From Poseidonocella pacifica (lineage in GTDB: Bacteria > Pseudomonadota > Alphaproteobacteria > Rhodobacterales > Rhodobacteraceae), in contig NZ_FOJU01000001.1 in NCBI RefSeq assembly GCF_900111875.1, positions 310,001-374,000 of the forward strand: DNA of 64,000 nt, read 5' to 3'. A program made the position numbers and the translations under genes. Every line of letters begins with the position of its first letter. The first letter of the stretch is position 1. Below, piece by piece: positions 18,995 through 28,385 of this stretch. The notes beneath the pieces were generated by a model, which saw nothing but the letters and a program-made list of their open reading frames with translations, was not told where the DNA came from and did no database searches.

Positions 18995-20035
18995 TCAGCC
19001 CTTGTAACGGCGGTTGTAGCGCGCACCGAGCGAGGTAAGAATTTCATATCCGATCGTGCCGGCGGCATCGGCCATGGTATCCACACCGTGCCCGGGTCCA
19101 AGCAGGCGCAGGCTTTCGGGGTCTTCCTCCAAGTGGGATACGTCGACGCCGATCAGGTCCATCGACACGCGGCCGAGGATCTTGCAGCGTGTCTTTCCGG
19201 CAAGGGCATAGCCGTCCGGCCCCTGCGCCCGGATTAGGCCATCCGCATAGCCTGCGGCGATGGTTGCGACACGCGTCGGCGCGTCGGCTTCCCATGTATT
19301 GCCGTACCCCACGGTCTCGCCTGCCAAAACCTCCCGTATCTGGATGATCGGAATGTCGAGTGAGACGACCGTTGCGGCGTCCTCGAAGGGGCGGGCGCCG
19401 TAAAGTCCGATACCGGGCCGGGTTACGTCGAAATGAAAATCAGACCCGAGCAGGATCCCGCCCGTGGCGGAGAGAGAGCGCGGCACGTTGATGCCGTCGG
19501 TCATCTCCTTGAAAGCGCGCAGTTGGTTTCGGTTCATGTGATGGTCAGGCTCATCCGCGCAGGCGAGGTGCGACATCACCAGAACGGGTGACTGTGCGAG
19601 CGCGATGTCACGCACCGCAGCCCATTCTGCGGGCTCCATTCCGAGGCGGTTCATGCCTGTGTCGAGTTGGATGCCGAAAGGGTGGCCGGGCAGCGCTTCG
19701 AGATGGCGCACCATCTGCTCGGCAGAGTTCAGCATGGGGATGAGATTCAGATCCCCGAGCATGTCGGTATCACCCGCCATATGGCCGGAAAATACGTGTA
19801 TCGGGGCGTTCGGCCCAACCGCATCGCGGACGGCGGCACCTTCTTCAGCGACGGCGACGAAGAAGCGGCGCGCTCCGGCGACGGCTAGCTTGCGCGCGAC
19901 ACGCGCGGCGCCGAGACCATAGCCATCGGCCTTGACCACGGCCGCCGTTTCGGTGGACGCGCCGGATTTCGCATCAAGCGCGCGCCAGTTGGCGGCGAGC
20001 GCATCAAGATCAATGGTGAGGGTTCCAGTAGCCAT
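18995..20035 (-). CDS. alr: Alanine racemase
   Basis: 346-residue PLP enzyme that makes D-alanine for peptidoglycan. The PLP lysine is in [11 protein letters not shown] near residue 35. The catalytic tyrosine region is GYGNTW, and the conserved [10 protein letters not shown] segment is present. Length is normal. It starts at ATG 20035 and is followed by the pqiA-like gene. Confidence 0.96.
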   Translation of the reverse strand: MATGTLTIDLDALAANWRALDAKSGASTETAAVVKADGYGLGAARVARKLAVAGARRFFVAVAEEGAAVRDAVGPNAPIHVFSGHMAGDTDMLGDLNLIPMLNSAEQMVRHLEALPGHPFGIQLDTGMNRLGMEPAEWAAVRDIALAQSPVLVMSHLACADEPDHHMNRNQLRAFKEMTDGINVPRSLSATGGILLGSDFHFDVTRPGIGLYGARPFEDAATVVSLDIPIIQIREVLAGETVGYGNTWEADAPTRVATIAAGYADGLIRAQGPDGYALAGKTRCKILGRVSMDLIGVDVSHLEEDPESLRLLGPGHGVDTMADAAGTIGYEILTSLGARYNRRYKG

Positions 20036-20049
20036 GCCGCGTGTTTGCC

Positions 20050-20066
20050 ACCTCTCGCGGAGAGGT
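20050..20066 (-). other. Hairpin just upstream of alr
   Basis: ACCTCTC (20050-20056) and GAGAGGT (20060-20066) form a perfect 7-base inverted repeat with a 3-base loop, ending 15 bases before the alr start codon. It could fold in the alr leader mRNA or be an operator. No promoter elements are clear enough to decide. Confidence 0.4.
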
Positions 20067-20141
20067 CAAGAACAAAGCGCAGGAGCGGGGTGTGCGGCCA
20101 CGTTTGGAACCGCGAGATACGATACCTCGTGGCCCGGTCGT

Positions 20142-20160
20142 CCGCGCCAATTTGGCACGG
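20142..20160 (-). terminator. Terminator-like hairpin after dnaB
   Basis: Read on the minus strand, CCGTGCC, loop AAATT, GGCGCGG form a 7-pair stem with one G-U pair, beginning 20 bases after the dnaB stop. There is no U-run after it, so intrinsic termination would be weak. Confidence 0.4.
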
Positions 20161-20180
20161 TCCGAGGGGTGGCCGGGCGC

Positions 20181-21674
20181 TTAGAAGTTCTCTTCGTTTC
20201 CCTGTTGCCATGGTTTGACGAGATTTCCGAAGCGCGTGAACTGACCTTCAAAGGAGAGATCGACCGAACCGATGGGACCATGGCGTTGCTTGCCGATAAT
20301 CACTTCTGCGCGGCCGTGGAGACGTTCCATCTCCTCCTGCCACTTGGCCATGGCCTCTAGGTCGTGGTCGCCGGGCTTTTCGCGTTCCTTGTAGTATTCC
20401 TCGCGGAAGACGAACATCACAACATCGGCGTCTTGCTCGATTGAGCCGGATTCTCGCAGATCCGACAATTGCGGGCGCTTGTCTTCGCGGTTCTCCACTT
20501 GGCGCGACAACTGTGACAGGGCGATCACGGGTATATCGAGTTCCTTGGCGATGGCCTTCATGCCTTGGGTGATCTCGGAGACTTCGTTGACGCGGCTGTC
20601 CTTGGCCGTCGCGGGGCGGACGAGCTGCAGATAGTCGATGATCAGCACGTCGAGCCCTTGTGTTCGCTTGAGCCGGCGCGCACGTGCGGCAAGTTGCGAA
20701 ATCGGCAGGGCGGGTGTGTCATCAATATAAAGCGGGCAGGCTTCGAGCGATTTCGCGGCCTCAACGAAGCGCCGAAATTCCGCCTCCGTCATGTCGCCGC
20801 GCCGGATCTGTTCGGAGGGAACCTCTGCGGCTTCGGACAGGATCCGCGCGGCAAGCTGCTCTGCGCTCATTTCCAAGGAGTAGAATCCGACCACTCCGCC
20901 CTCGAGTGCGCCTTCGGTCCCGTCGGGCTTCTTTCCCCGGCGATAGGCTTTGGCGATGTTGAAGGCGATGTTCGTGGCAAGGGATGTCTTGCCCATCGAG
21001 GGACGTCCGGCGAGGATCAACAGGTCCGACTTGTGCAGGCCGCCGAGCTTCTTGTCGAGGTCCGTAAGACCGCTTGAGATCCCGGCCAGGCCGCCTTCCC
21101 GCTGATAGGCGGCATTGGCCACGTTGACCGCATCGGTCACGGCCTTGAGGAAGGATTGGAACCCGCCTTCCGATTTTCCCTGTTCGGACAGCTTGTAGAG
21201 CGCTTGCTCCGCGTCGACGATCTGTTCTCTCGGCTCGGAAGCGACATCCACCTTCGCCGCCTTCGCGGAAATTTCCCGGCCAAGACCGATCAACTCGCGG
21301 CGGATCGCCAGATCGTAGATCATCTGGGCGTAATCGCGCACCGCAAAGGCGGAAATCGCAGCCCCCGCAAGACGCGCGAGATAGGCAGGCCCGCCAAGCT
21401 CCTTCAGCCCGGCGTGATCCTCAAGAAACGCTTTGAGCGTCACCGGTGACGCGAGGGTGTTCTTGGCGATGCGCGCGGCGGCGACTTCGTAAATATCGCG
21501 ATGGACCGGATCATAGAAATGCTGCGGCCCGATGATGGAGGCCACGCGGTCATAGATGTCATTGTTGGTCAGGATCGCGCCGAGCAATTGCTGCTCCGCC
21601 TCGACCGAGTGCGGCATGGTTTCGGCGTCTTCGATCGAAGCGCCGGTCGCGTTGAAAGCAGTGATCTCGTTCAT
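20181..21674 (-). CDS. dnaB: Replicative DNA helicase DnaB
   Basis: 497-residue hexameric helicase of the replication fork. The N-terminal DnaB helical domain (PHSVEAEQQLLGAIL) is followed by the RecA-like core with Walker A GRPSMGKTS and Walker B LDVLIIDYLQL; SQLSRQVE is the family-specific arginine-finger region. No intein is present. ATG 21674 (MNEITAF) is preferred to an upstream in-frame codon at 21713. The upstream region carries DnaA-box-like sequences. Confidence 0.97.
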   Translation of the reverse strand: MNEITAFNATGASIEDAETMPHSVEAEQQLLGAILTNNDIYDRVASIIGPQHFYDPVHRDIYEVAAARIAKNTLASPVTLKAFLEDHAGLKELGGPAYLARLAGAAISAFAVRDYAQMIYDLAIRRELIGLGREISAKAAKVDVASEPREQIVDAEQALYKLSEQGKSEGGFQSFLKAVTDAVNVANAAYQREGGLAGISSGLTDLDKKLGGLHKSDLLILAGRPSMGKTSLATNIAFNIAKAYRRGKKPDGTEGALEGGVVGFYSLEMSAEQLAARILSEAAEVPSEQIRRGDMTEAEFRRFVEAAKSLEACPLYIDDTPALPISQLAARARRLKRTQGLDVLIIDYLQLVRPATAKDSRVNEVSEITQGMKAIAKELDIPVIALSQLSRQVENREDKRPQLSDLRESGSIEQDADVVMFVFREEYYKEREKPGDHDLEAMAKWQEEMERLHGRAEVIIGKQRHGPIGSVDLSFEGQFTRFGNLVKPWQQGNEENF

Positions 21675-21739
21675 GACTGTCCCTGTCCTGAGCTTGCGCT
21701 CATACGCTTTCACGATGCGGCGCGCCAGTAGAACAAAGC

Positions 21740-21748
21740 TGTGGATAA
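21740..21748 (-). promoter_or_regulatory. Consensus DnaA box upstream of dnaB
   Basis: TGTGGATAA on the plus strand is the exact reverse complement of the DnaA box TTATCCACA. It lies 66 bases upstream of the dnaB start codon, where it could sit in the promoter region. Confidence 0.6.
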
Positions 21749-21873
21749 GGTGGGCGCACCGCGCCCCACAAGTTCCGATATCTGGTGGGCGTCGCTGCTT
21801 ACGCTACCAATGCTAGAGGTGGTGAGCGCTTTGCGCAAGGTTCACCGGCGGTTTCGCCCGAGTCGCCCAACAG

Positions 21874-21905
21874 TTATCCCGAATTAATCCACGGATTGTT
21901 CCACA
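21874..21905 (+). promoter_or_regulatory. Three phased DnaA-box-like sequences
   Basis: TTATCCCGA (21874), TAATCCACG (21885) and TGTTCCACA (21897) each match TTATCCACA at 7 of 9 positions, lie on the same strand and start 11 and 12 bases apart, about one helical turn. They sit between dnaB and pyrE with the perfect box at 21740. Confidence 0.4.
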
Positions 21906-21934
21906 GCTTGTCTGTGCCACCGGCAAGCCTCCGC

Positions 21935-22612
21935 CTATGCGCCGTGCCGGGCCTGCCACGCACGGGGATCGCCAAGAAACACTTCAACCTCTGCCAGTGT
22001 CTCGGGGTCGAAGGATTTTTGTGCCCGGGCAACTTCGAGAACATCCCACCATGTGCAGAGGTGGTGGAGTTGAACGCCATGATCACCGAGAGTCCGTTCG
22101 GTCTCCGGGAAAATCCCGTAGTAGAAGATGACCGCCGTATGCGCGCAGGTGGCGCCAGTGTCTCGGATCGCATCGACAAATGAAATCTTGGAGCCGCCGT
22201 CGGTTGTCAGATCCTCGACCAGCAGGACCCGCTGCGCTTCGGTCATCTCCCCTTCGATCCGGGCGTTGCGGCCGTATCCCTTGGGCTTCTTTCGCACGTA
22301 TGTCATCGGAAGGGCCATGCGCTCGGCCACGAGTGCCGCAAAGGGAATGCCCGCCGTCTCGCCGCCTGCGATGTTGTCAAAGGCTTCGAACCCGGCATCG
22401 CGCATGACCGTGACGGTAAGGAAATCCATCAGGGTGGAACGGATGCGTGGATAGGAGATCAGCTTGCGACAGTCGATATAGGTCGGAGACCGAAGGCCCG
22501 ATGCGAGCGTGAAGGGCTCCTTTGCGTTGAAGTGAACCGCGCCGATTTCCAGCAGCATCTTCGCGCTCAGTTGCGCGATTTCTTTTTGGTCAGGGTAACT
22601 ACTTGGGATCAT
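21935..22612 (-). CDS. pyrE: Orotate phosphoribosyltransferase
   Basis: 225-residue enzyme joining orotate to PRPP in pyrimidine synthesis. The PRPP-binding loop [14 protein letters not shown] and substrate segment [14 protein letters not shown] are seen. It starts at ATG 22612 and lies 68 bases downstream of pyrC on the same strand, so the two pyrimidine genes are probably co-expressed. Confidence 0.96.
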   Translation of the reverse strand: MIPSSYPDQKEIAQLSAKMLLEIGAVHFNAKEPFTLASGLRSPTYIDCRKLISYPRIRSTLMDFLTVTVMRDAGFEAFDNIAGGETAGIPFAALVAERMALPMTYVRKKPKGYGRNARIEGEMTEAQRVLLVEDLTTDGGSKISFVDAIRDTGATCAHTAVIFYYGIFPETERTLGDHGVQLHHLCTWWDVLEVARAQKSFDPETLAEVEVFLGDPRAWQARHGA

Positions 22613-22680
22613 TGATCGGTCCTTTGGCTGGGGCTCGCGGGAATGCGGCTGGAATTCTCAAGGGAAAGGGGATGCCCGGT

Positions 22681-23721
22681 TCAGGGCTCTACGTGCCAGT
22701 GAAGGGGAAACCCGGGATCAAAAACGGTCACCTGTTCATCCCCCGCAGAAATATGGGAAGGATACTCATTGGGCGCACCTTTGCGCAGGGTGATATGCTC
22801 CGCGTTGGGTGGCAGGCGATAGAACTGCGGACCGTTCAGGGAGGTGAAGGTCTCTAATTGATGCAGCGCATCGTCCGCTTCGAAAACCTCCGCGAGGATC
22901 GAGAGCGTGTTTGTCGCGGTGAAACAGCCCGCGCAGCCACAGGCATGTTCCTTGAGGCGGTCGGGGTGGGGGGCGCTGTCGGTCCCAAGGAAGAACGACG
23001 GATCACCCGACGTGGCGGCGGCGCGCAGGGCAAGCCGATGCTCCTCGCGCTTGGCCACGGGCAGGCAATAGTAGTGCGGTTTTATGCCCCCTACGAGCAG
23101 GTGGTTTCGGTTGATGACAAGGTGGTGTGTGGTGATCGTTGCCGCAAGATCAGGCCCGCCCTCCCGCGCATACTCTACGCCCTCGCGCGTCGTGAGATGC
23201 TCCATCACGACGCGCAGACCCGGAGTGCTCCTGCGGAGTGGGTCGAGGACTTCGTCAATGAAAACGGCCTCGCGGTCGAAGATATCGACCTCGGAACTGG
23301 TCACTTCGCCGTGCACACACAGGGGCAAGCCGATGTCGGCCATTCGTTCCAGCACAGGCCGAACACGATCAAAATTGCGGACACCGCTTGCCGAATTGGT
23401 CGTAGCCCCGGCGGGATAGAGTTTCACCGCCTTGATCAGACCGCTTTCATGGGCTGCGGCCACATCCTCGGGGTCGGTCTCCTCGGTGAGGTAAAGTGTC
23501 ATGAGCGGCTCAAAGCTCTGCTCCGCTGGGAGCGCGCCGAGGATCCGATCGCGATAGGCCGCAGCGTCTGAAGAGGTCACTACGGGCGGCACGAGGTTTG
23601 GCATGATGATGGCGCGCGCGAAATGGCGGGCGGTTTCAGGCAGCACGGCTTTCATCATCGCGCCGTCGCGCAGATGCAGGTGCCAGTCGTCGGGGCGCAG
23701 AATGCGGAGCGTTTCAGTCAT
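22681..23721 (-). CDS. pyrC: Dihydroorotase (type II)
   Basis: 346-residue zinc amidohydrolase of pyrimidine synthesis. The N-terminal metal-site motif HLHLRDG, the HGEVT segment and FLGTDSAPH near the C-terminus match the E. coli-type PyrC. It starts at ATG 23721, only 33 bases after the end of the upstream glycosyltransferase operon, so read-through from that operon is likely unless a promoter lies within its last gene. Confidence 0.96.
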   Translation of the reverse strand: MTETLRILRPDDWHLHLRDGAMMKAVLPETARHFARAIIMPNLVPPVVTSSDAAAYRDRILGALPAEQSFEPLMTLYLTEETDPEDVAAAHESGLIKAVKLYPAGATTNSASGVRNFDRVRPVLERMADIGLPLCVHGEVTSSEVDIFDREAVFIDEVLDPLRRSTPGLRVVMEHLTTREGVEYAREGGPDLAATITTHHLVINRNHLLVGGIKPHYYCLPVAKREEHRLALRAAATSGDPSFFLGTDSAPHPDRLKEHACGCAGCFTATNTLSILAEVFEADDALHQLETFTSLNGPQFYRLPPNAEHITLRKGAPNEYPSHISAGDEQVTVFDPGFPLHWHVEP

Positions 23722-23754
23722 GGCGGTCGGCTTACAGCACCGCGAAAGTTTGCG

Positions 23755-24783
23755 CTAGGGGCGTGAATACGCCCGGATCGCTTCAGCAAGTGCAGCCGGT
23801 AGAACACCGCTCGGCGCAGCCATGAGAAGCCGCCCGAATAGTGCGCGGTTTGCCTCACTTTGCATAAGCGTTGCAAAGCGGCGATGGCGCCAGTCGACGG
23901 CCGCGGCGTGCAGACGGGCAATCTCACTATCGGCCTTCAAACCCTCCAGGATCGCCTGACGCGGCGCACGAAGAGCGCCAATACTGGTGTCCTCTTCATC
24001 CTCGAAGTTTCGCTCGATCCAGTAGTCGAGGCCGAGCCCATCTTCGGCATGTACCGCGCGGCCGCGATCAGCCTTGAGCACGAAGCTTTCCATCGCACCG
24101 AGCGGGTAGTGGTTGAGTTGGGCAAGCCCATAGTTCGGGCGGCCGAAGTCGGAAAAGACCTTGCCTTCGAGGAAGCGGGCATCGAGCTGGCGGCCGTGAC
24201 CGTCAAACCAGCGTGCCTCCTCCAGACGATCCGGCCGCGGCGCGCGGGGGCGGTGCACGCCGGGTTTGCGATAGGTTCCATCGTTTTTGTAGAGCGTCTT
24301 GAACATCGCGGCGCGCCAAGGCCAGTGCAAGATTTCGGGGGCCGCTTGGGTGAAGGTATCGAGAAGCGAGCCATCCTCATAGCGCATGACACCAGCATTT
24401 CCGAAAAGCCGCCATGTGAGCGTTATGGCCGTTGCCTCGGGCGCAGCGTCGATAAGGTCCGGAAGCCGGTGGTCCCCAACGTGAACGTTCACGAATTCGT
24501 CTATATCGAGTGGCAGGATCCAGTCCGCCTCGGCGATCAGATGGTGTCGTGATGCAAGTTCAAGCGCGGTAAACTGAATGCCGCGCTTATGGTAGGGGCC
24601 GGGATTTGGGATGTGGACGATCAGCCCGAGTGTGGCGAGCCGATTGAGCAACTCCGCTGTTCCATCGGAGCAATCATTGGAAAACACAAGAAAATCAGTG
24701 ATGCCGGCCGCGCGATGATGGGCGAGCCATTCCAGAAGGAACGCCCCCTCATCCCGTACCGTCAATATGGCCAGGATGCGCAT
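23755..24783 (-). CDS. Glycosyltransferase family 2, PF13704-like (operon gene 5)
   Basis: 342 residues. N-terminal RILAILTVRDEGAFLLEWLAH and FSNDCSDGT, then the DXD-like LDIDEF, match the Glyco_tranf_2_4 family, and the LNHYPLGAMESF segment near residue 235 is shared with two other proteins of this operon. Substrate is unknown; a surface-polysaccharide role is inferred from the neighbours. ATG 24783 overlaps the stop of the methyltransferase gene (TGATG) and is preferred to TTG 24789. Confidence 0.85.
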   Translation of the reverse strand: MRILAILTVRDEGAFLLEWLAHHRAAGITDFLVFSNDCSDGTAELLNRLATLGLIVHIPNPGPYHKRGIQFTALELASRHHLIAEADWILPLDIDEFVNVHVGDHRLPDLIDAAPEATAITLTWRLFGNAGVMRYEDGSLLDTFTQAAPEILHWPWRAAMFKTLYKNDGTYRKPGVHRPRAPRPDRLEEARWFDGHGRQLDARFLEGKVFSDFGRPNYGLAQLNHYPLGAMESFVLKADRGRAVHAEDGLGLDYWIERNFEDEEDTSIGALRAPRQAILEGLKADSEIARLHAAAVDWRHRRFATLMQSEANRALFGRLLMAAPSGVLPAALAEAIRAYSRP

Positions 24784-25505
24784 CACCAATCCCGCTTGAA
24801 CATGACAACCTTGCCCGAGGATTGACGCGGAAAGTAGGTAAGATTTGCACGCGCCATGGCATCGAAAACGGCCTGAATCCCCTGCTGTCCGACGGTCTGG
24901 GGGTGTAGCTCGACGATAACGAGGCGTAGTGATGTGAAGTCAACTTGCGGGAAAAGTTCCGTCTCAGCGCCTTCGATGTCGCACACCAGAACCGTGGCAC
25001 CGGTTTCCTTGAGGACTGTATCAAGCGCCACCTGCGGAACTTGGTCCACGCGTGTTACACCGCCATGCGCGCTTCCGAGATCGTCTTTTGTTGAGGAGGC
25101 AAGAAAGTCCCCGCGCACGTAGAACGGAAGCGGCGGTCCATCTTTGGGCGCGGGCAGAGCGTTGCGCAGGCTTATTCCGCCAAGGTCGTTCATACGGTGA
25201 ACCTCGGCGATATAGGGCAGCAACGCCGGATTTGCCTCGATCACATGGATCGCGCGGGGCCGGCATTCGCGCGCAATGAGCGACGAGACGAATCCGATCC
25301 CGCCGCCAAGCTCCAACACAGTATCGTCTTCGCGGATGGCTTTGAGCGCGGCAGCGCTTTCGCGGGCCTCATAACGGCCACTCCTTAAAAGTCGCTTTTG
25401 CCGCCTGCCAAGGATTGCGGGGTCGTCGGGGAATTTCAGTCCCCGCGATATGATGACGTCGTTCAACTCAGCTTTCCATATCAAGAGCAAGGGCATAGGC
25501 CGCAC
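24783..25505 (-). CDS. FkbM family methyltransferase (operon gene 4)
   Basis: 240 residues with SAM-binding motif VLELGGGIGFVSSL, acidic motif VIEAN and the FkbM segment VCDIEGAETELFPQVDF. FkbM enzymes O-methylate sugars or natural products; here a glycan methylation is likely. The start is uncertain: ATG 25505 or 25496 would overlap the upstream gene by over 25 bases, while TTG 25466 starts right at the upstream stop. No leader peptide, so a cytoplasmic enzyme. Confidence 0.85.
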   Translation of the reverse strand: MRPMPLLLIWKAELNDVIISRGLKFPDDPAILGRRQKRLLRSGRYEARESAAALKAIREDDTVLELGGGIGFVSSLIARECRPRAIHVIEANPALLPYIAEVHRMNDLGGISLRNALPAPKDGPPLPFYVRGDFLASSTKDDLGSAHGGVTRVDQVPQVALDTVLKETGATVLVCDIEGAETELFPQVDFTSLRLVIVELHPQTVGQQGIQAVFDAMARANLTYFPRQSSGKVVMFKRDW

Positions 25506-27759
25506 GCTCCGTCTCAGTAAGATTCAATGAAAGCGCCTTTTCGTAAAGGTCGGCAAACTCAGGATCGGCACGAAGCTCGGCGGCCTTGTCGCGATGCCAC
25601 TTTCGCCCCGCGTCATTCAAGCGTCGCACCTCCGGGTCGGAGAGTATGCGGGCCAGTTCAGCTTTTAGCCGGGGGAGATTTCGCTGGATCGAAAGATCTC
25701 TGTGATAGGACCAGTCCATGCGTATCCAATAGTTCAAACCGATCGTGCGGTCTACATGAAGGGCGCGGCCACGTTGTCGCTTGATAAGGAAACTCTCCGC
25801 AGAACGAAGCGCGTAGTGATTGAGTTGGATCAGCTCATAGCCGACCGACTTGACCGAGGAACGCCATCCTCGGTCGATCACTTCTTCCGTGATATCGCGC
25901 CCAGAGCCATTCATCCATCGGACCTCGCCCCGCCGATCCGGATCAAGCTTGTTGGGCCTGTGGCAACTCATTTTCCCGTAGGACCCGGTATTGCGAAACA
26001 TCGTCTTGATGCCCCAGGCCGTGTGCGGTTTGGGACAGAACCGTGGCGCTGCGCGATCAAATTCCTCAATCACGAGCGCATCTGACAAGGTGCTTTTCCC
26101 GTTGGCGCCAAAAAGCCGCCAAGTCATGGCAATGTTGGTTGCATCCGGCATGCGTTCGAGAGCGTCGTGCAAGGTGCCGTTGCCGCAGCGTATGTCGATG
26201 AATTCGTCAACGTCTATGTGGATTATCCAATCGGCGGATCGAAGGGATGGTTCTCTCTGCGCCTGGTTCAGCGCGAATTGCTGGGGAGATTTTCCCCTCC
26301 AATTTTCATTCCGCCGATGTTCGACGATCCCCAAAGTATCGAGTCGGTCCAGCAGCGCGTCGGTGCCATCGGAGCAGTCGTTGGTATAGATCAGGAAACG
26401 GTTCACCCCGATTGTCCGATGGTGGGCAATCCACTCCAGGATGTAGGGCGCTTCATTCTTCATGCAGGCGACGATCAGCACAGTGTCCGCACGCGCCAAG
26501 GTCGTATCCTCAAACGGCGCTGCTGGGACGGCGATGTCTTCAGGCGGCATAACGTTGTGCGGAGCAAAGCGGGACCGGCTCAGTGAACGGAATTGCGATT
26601 GCGCGAACGGGGGAAGGACGTGGGAAGCCCGGATGTCTTCTGTTGACCCTGTGCCACGCTGATCGGAGCGTTTGCGGGCTTTGGCGGTGGCGCTTTCGAT
26701 TTCGGGAAGAAAAGCGGCGCCATATTGCGAGGCCCTGAAGTCGTCTCCGGGGGAGGCTTCGACCCAGTCGGCGGAAGGCTTGGGCTTGCGCAAATTCTGT
26801 AAGTTGGTCGGTGAACTGAATTTCGAAGGGTCAAGGCTCTTGGTGTCAAAGCGCGCACTTATCTTATGCAACGATCCGGGATCGATTGGTGCGCCGGGAA
26901 CACTTAGGCGGTTTGCGAAGGATCTATGCAGTTTGGGAGGTATGACCCGACCGCGGCTCTTGAGCTTGCTCAGCAAGCCATTAAGGGCACGAACCCGTGC
27001 GAGCGTCGTTGCCGAAGGGCGAGTTTCCAGAACGTGATAAGTGGGTTCCAGATCAATGGAAAATGCATTTTTCACGGATCGAGCGTACTCCTCGAGATTC
27101 TCAGGAGACGGAGGCGCGAACAGAGATACGGCGCCTACCCCGAATTGGGATTTCCAAAAATCGATCGTTCTATCTAGGTCAATCCAGTGTGGCGGGCCTT
27201 GAATATCGGGGTAATATCCGTCCTCAATCCTGCACGCATTCCGGAGCGACAGGCATGCACCCCACCAATCATCTTTCGAGCAAAGGTTAATGTCTCGGGA
27301 AAGCGAATGGTCCCGACCTAGGAATATCTGTTCCTCATAGTAGCTCACCAACATACGAGACGGTTCAGAAATATGGAGGAGGACAGAAATATCTCTCCCA
27401 TCCTCTTTGAGGAGGTCATGCAGTAATTCAAGTTCCGAGAACTCAGATAATTCCCGAAACTGAATGGCTGAAATTATGATATGTTCCGTGCTCTTGTCGA
27501 TAGATATATCCGAAAGGTTTTTAGAAATGCTTTGGCGCAAGTCTTCTCGTGCAGACTTCGTGCGAAATCCACGATGCTGGGCGAGCGAGTTCTGGCCTTC
27601 CGATATTCCGAGGAATAGACGCAAATGGTTGGATTTTCCCAAGCCGACAGGAAAGCGTACGCCCAAATTTGCAAGTCTTTCTCGCTGCGCAGAAAATTGA
27701 TTCTGAAGGTGCTCGGCGCCAGATCCGTCTAGACCGACATGTAGGGTGATTTTCGTCAT
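25468..27759 (-). CDS. Fusion protein: degenerate sulfotransferase-like N-terminus plus family 2 glycosyltransferase (operon gene 3)
   Basis: 763 residues. The C-terminal part (about 425-740) is a PF13704-like glycosyltransferase with ACMKNEAPYILEW, YTNDCSDGT and HIDVDEF, closely resembling the flanking single-domain enzymes. The N-terminal about 290 residues begin ITLHVGLDGSGAEHLQNQF, placed like the PAPS-binding loop of sulfotransferases but without its K-[ST]-G-T-T core, so it is probably inactive or has another role. A polar linker (about 300-420) joins the parts. ATG 27759 overlaps the upstream stop (ATGA). The gene's 5' half is AT-rich. Domain identity of the N-terminus is inferred. Confidence 0.75.
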   Translation of the reverse strand: MTKITLHVGLDGSGAEHLQNQFSAQRERLANLGVRFPVGLGKSNHLRLFLGISEGQNSLAQHRGFRTKSAREDLRQSISKNLSDISIDKSTEHIIISAIQFRELSEFSELELLHDLLKEDGRDISVLLHISEPSRMLVSYYEEQIFLGRDHSLSRDINLCSKDDWWGACLSLRNACRIEDGYYPDIQGPPHWIDLDRTIDFWKSQFGVGAVSLFAPPSPENLEEYARSVKNAFSIDLEPTYHVLETRPSATTLARVRALNGLLSKLKSRGRVIPPKLHRSFANRLSVPGAPIDPGSLHKISARFDTKSLDPSKFSSPTNLQNLRKPKPSADWVEASPGDDFRASQYGAAFLPEIESATAKARKRSDQRGTGSTEDIRASHVLPPFAQSQFRSLSRSRFAPHNVMPPEDIAVPAAPFEDTTLARADTVLIVACMKNEAPYILEWIAHHRTIGVNRFLIYTNDCSDGTDALLDRLDTLGIVEHRRNENWRGKSPQQFALNQAQREPSLRSADWIIHIDVDEFIDIRCGNGTLHDALERMPDATNIAMTWRLFGANGKSTLSDALVIEEFDRAAPRFCPKPHTAWGIKTMFRNTGSYGKMSCHRPNKLDPDRRGEVRWMNGSGRDITEEVIDRGWRSSVKSVGYELIQLNHYALRSAESFLIKRQRGRALHVDRTIGLNYWIRMDWSYHRDLSIQRNLPRLKAELARILSDPEVRRLNDAGRKWHRDKAAELRADPEFADLYEKALSLNLTETERAAYALALDMES

Positions 27760-28385
27760 GTGTCGTCGATCAGCCGGTCAGTATTTTCATTGGCGCGACC
27801 CCACCAGGGAATGGGTATGCCTAGGAAGTCGCTCAGTTGTTTTGCAGCATGTGGCGAGCCGGGGTCAAATTCTAGAAAGTTGGGCGAGCCATGAAAAACT
27901 CTGCGACAAAACGAATAATGACCGTCGATCCATCTTTCCAGTTCGCCAGATTGGCCGCCATATCCCTCCGGTAGACCCGGAACGGACTTCTTGGGGAGGC
28001 GCCTTGTCCCTAAGTTCGACCATCTACGCATGCTGTCTGCAACATCGCTTGCCGGACGCGAGGTTAGAACGAATTTCATCTCGGGATGAGCGTATTCAAT
28101 AGCGCGTAAAAGTGCGTAATCCGTTTGCGGCCATAGATTGAGCCCTTTGGAAGACACGCTCACCTCGGAAAAGACGTCGAAAGGGCCGAGTTTTTCCAAA
28201 GGGTCCCCGTTCGAATAATACCCTTCATAGAGCAATTCTCCAACAAAGCGACCGGATATTTCATTGTGGTTTGGGTCGCGAATTTTCCAATCAGCTACGA
28301 ATAGCCCAGATTTTTTTAGCGCAACTCCCAGACTCGTCGTTCCGGACTTAGGTAGACCAAGGTTGAACACACGAAGTCGAGTCAA
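27756..28385 (-). CDS. Sulfotransferase family protein (operon gene 2)
   Basis: 209 residues with an intact PAPS-binding loop LPKSGTTSL near residue 11 and a downstream 3'-phosphate motif TSRPASDVADS. It would transfer sulfate from PAPS to a hydroxyl, probably on a surface glycan given the glycosyltransferases on either side. Short for the family but with both motifs. TTG 28385 overlaps the stop of gene 1; no ATG is available nearby. AT-rich relative to the window. Confidence 0.85.
   Translation of the reverse strand: MTRLRVFNLGLPKSGTTSLGVALKKSGLFVADWKIRDPNHNEISGRFVGELLYEGYYSNGDPLEKLGPFDVFSEVSVSSKGLNLWPQTDYALLRAIEYAHPEMKFVLTSRPASDVADSMRRWSNLGTRRLPKKSVPGLPEGYGGQSGELERWIDGHYSFCRRVFHGSPNFLEFDPGSPHAAKQLSDFLGIPIPWWGRANENTDRLIDDT

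Noticed and set aside
21714-21934. Chromosome replication origin
   Set aside because: Too few strong DnaA boxes, no long AT-rich unwinding region and none of the usual origin neighbours; kept only as a possible dnaB control or titration site.
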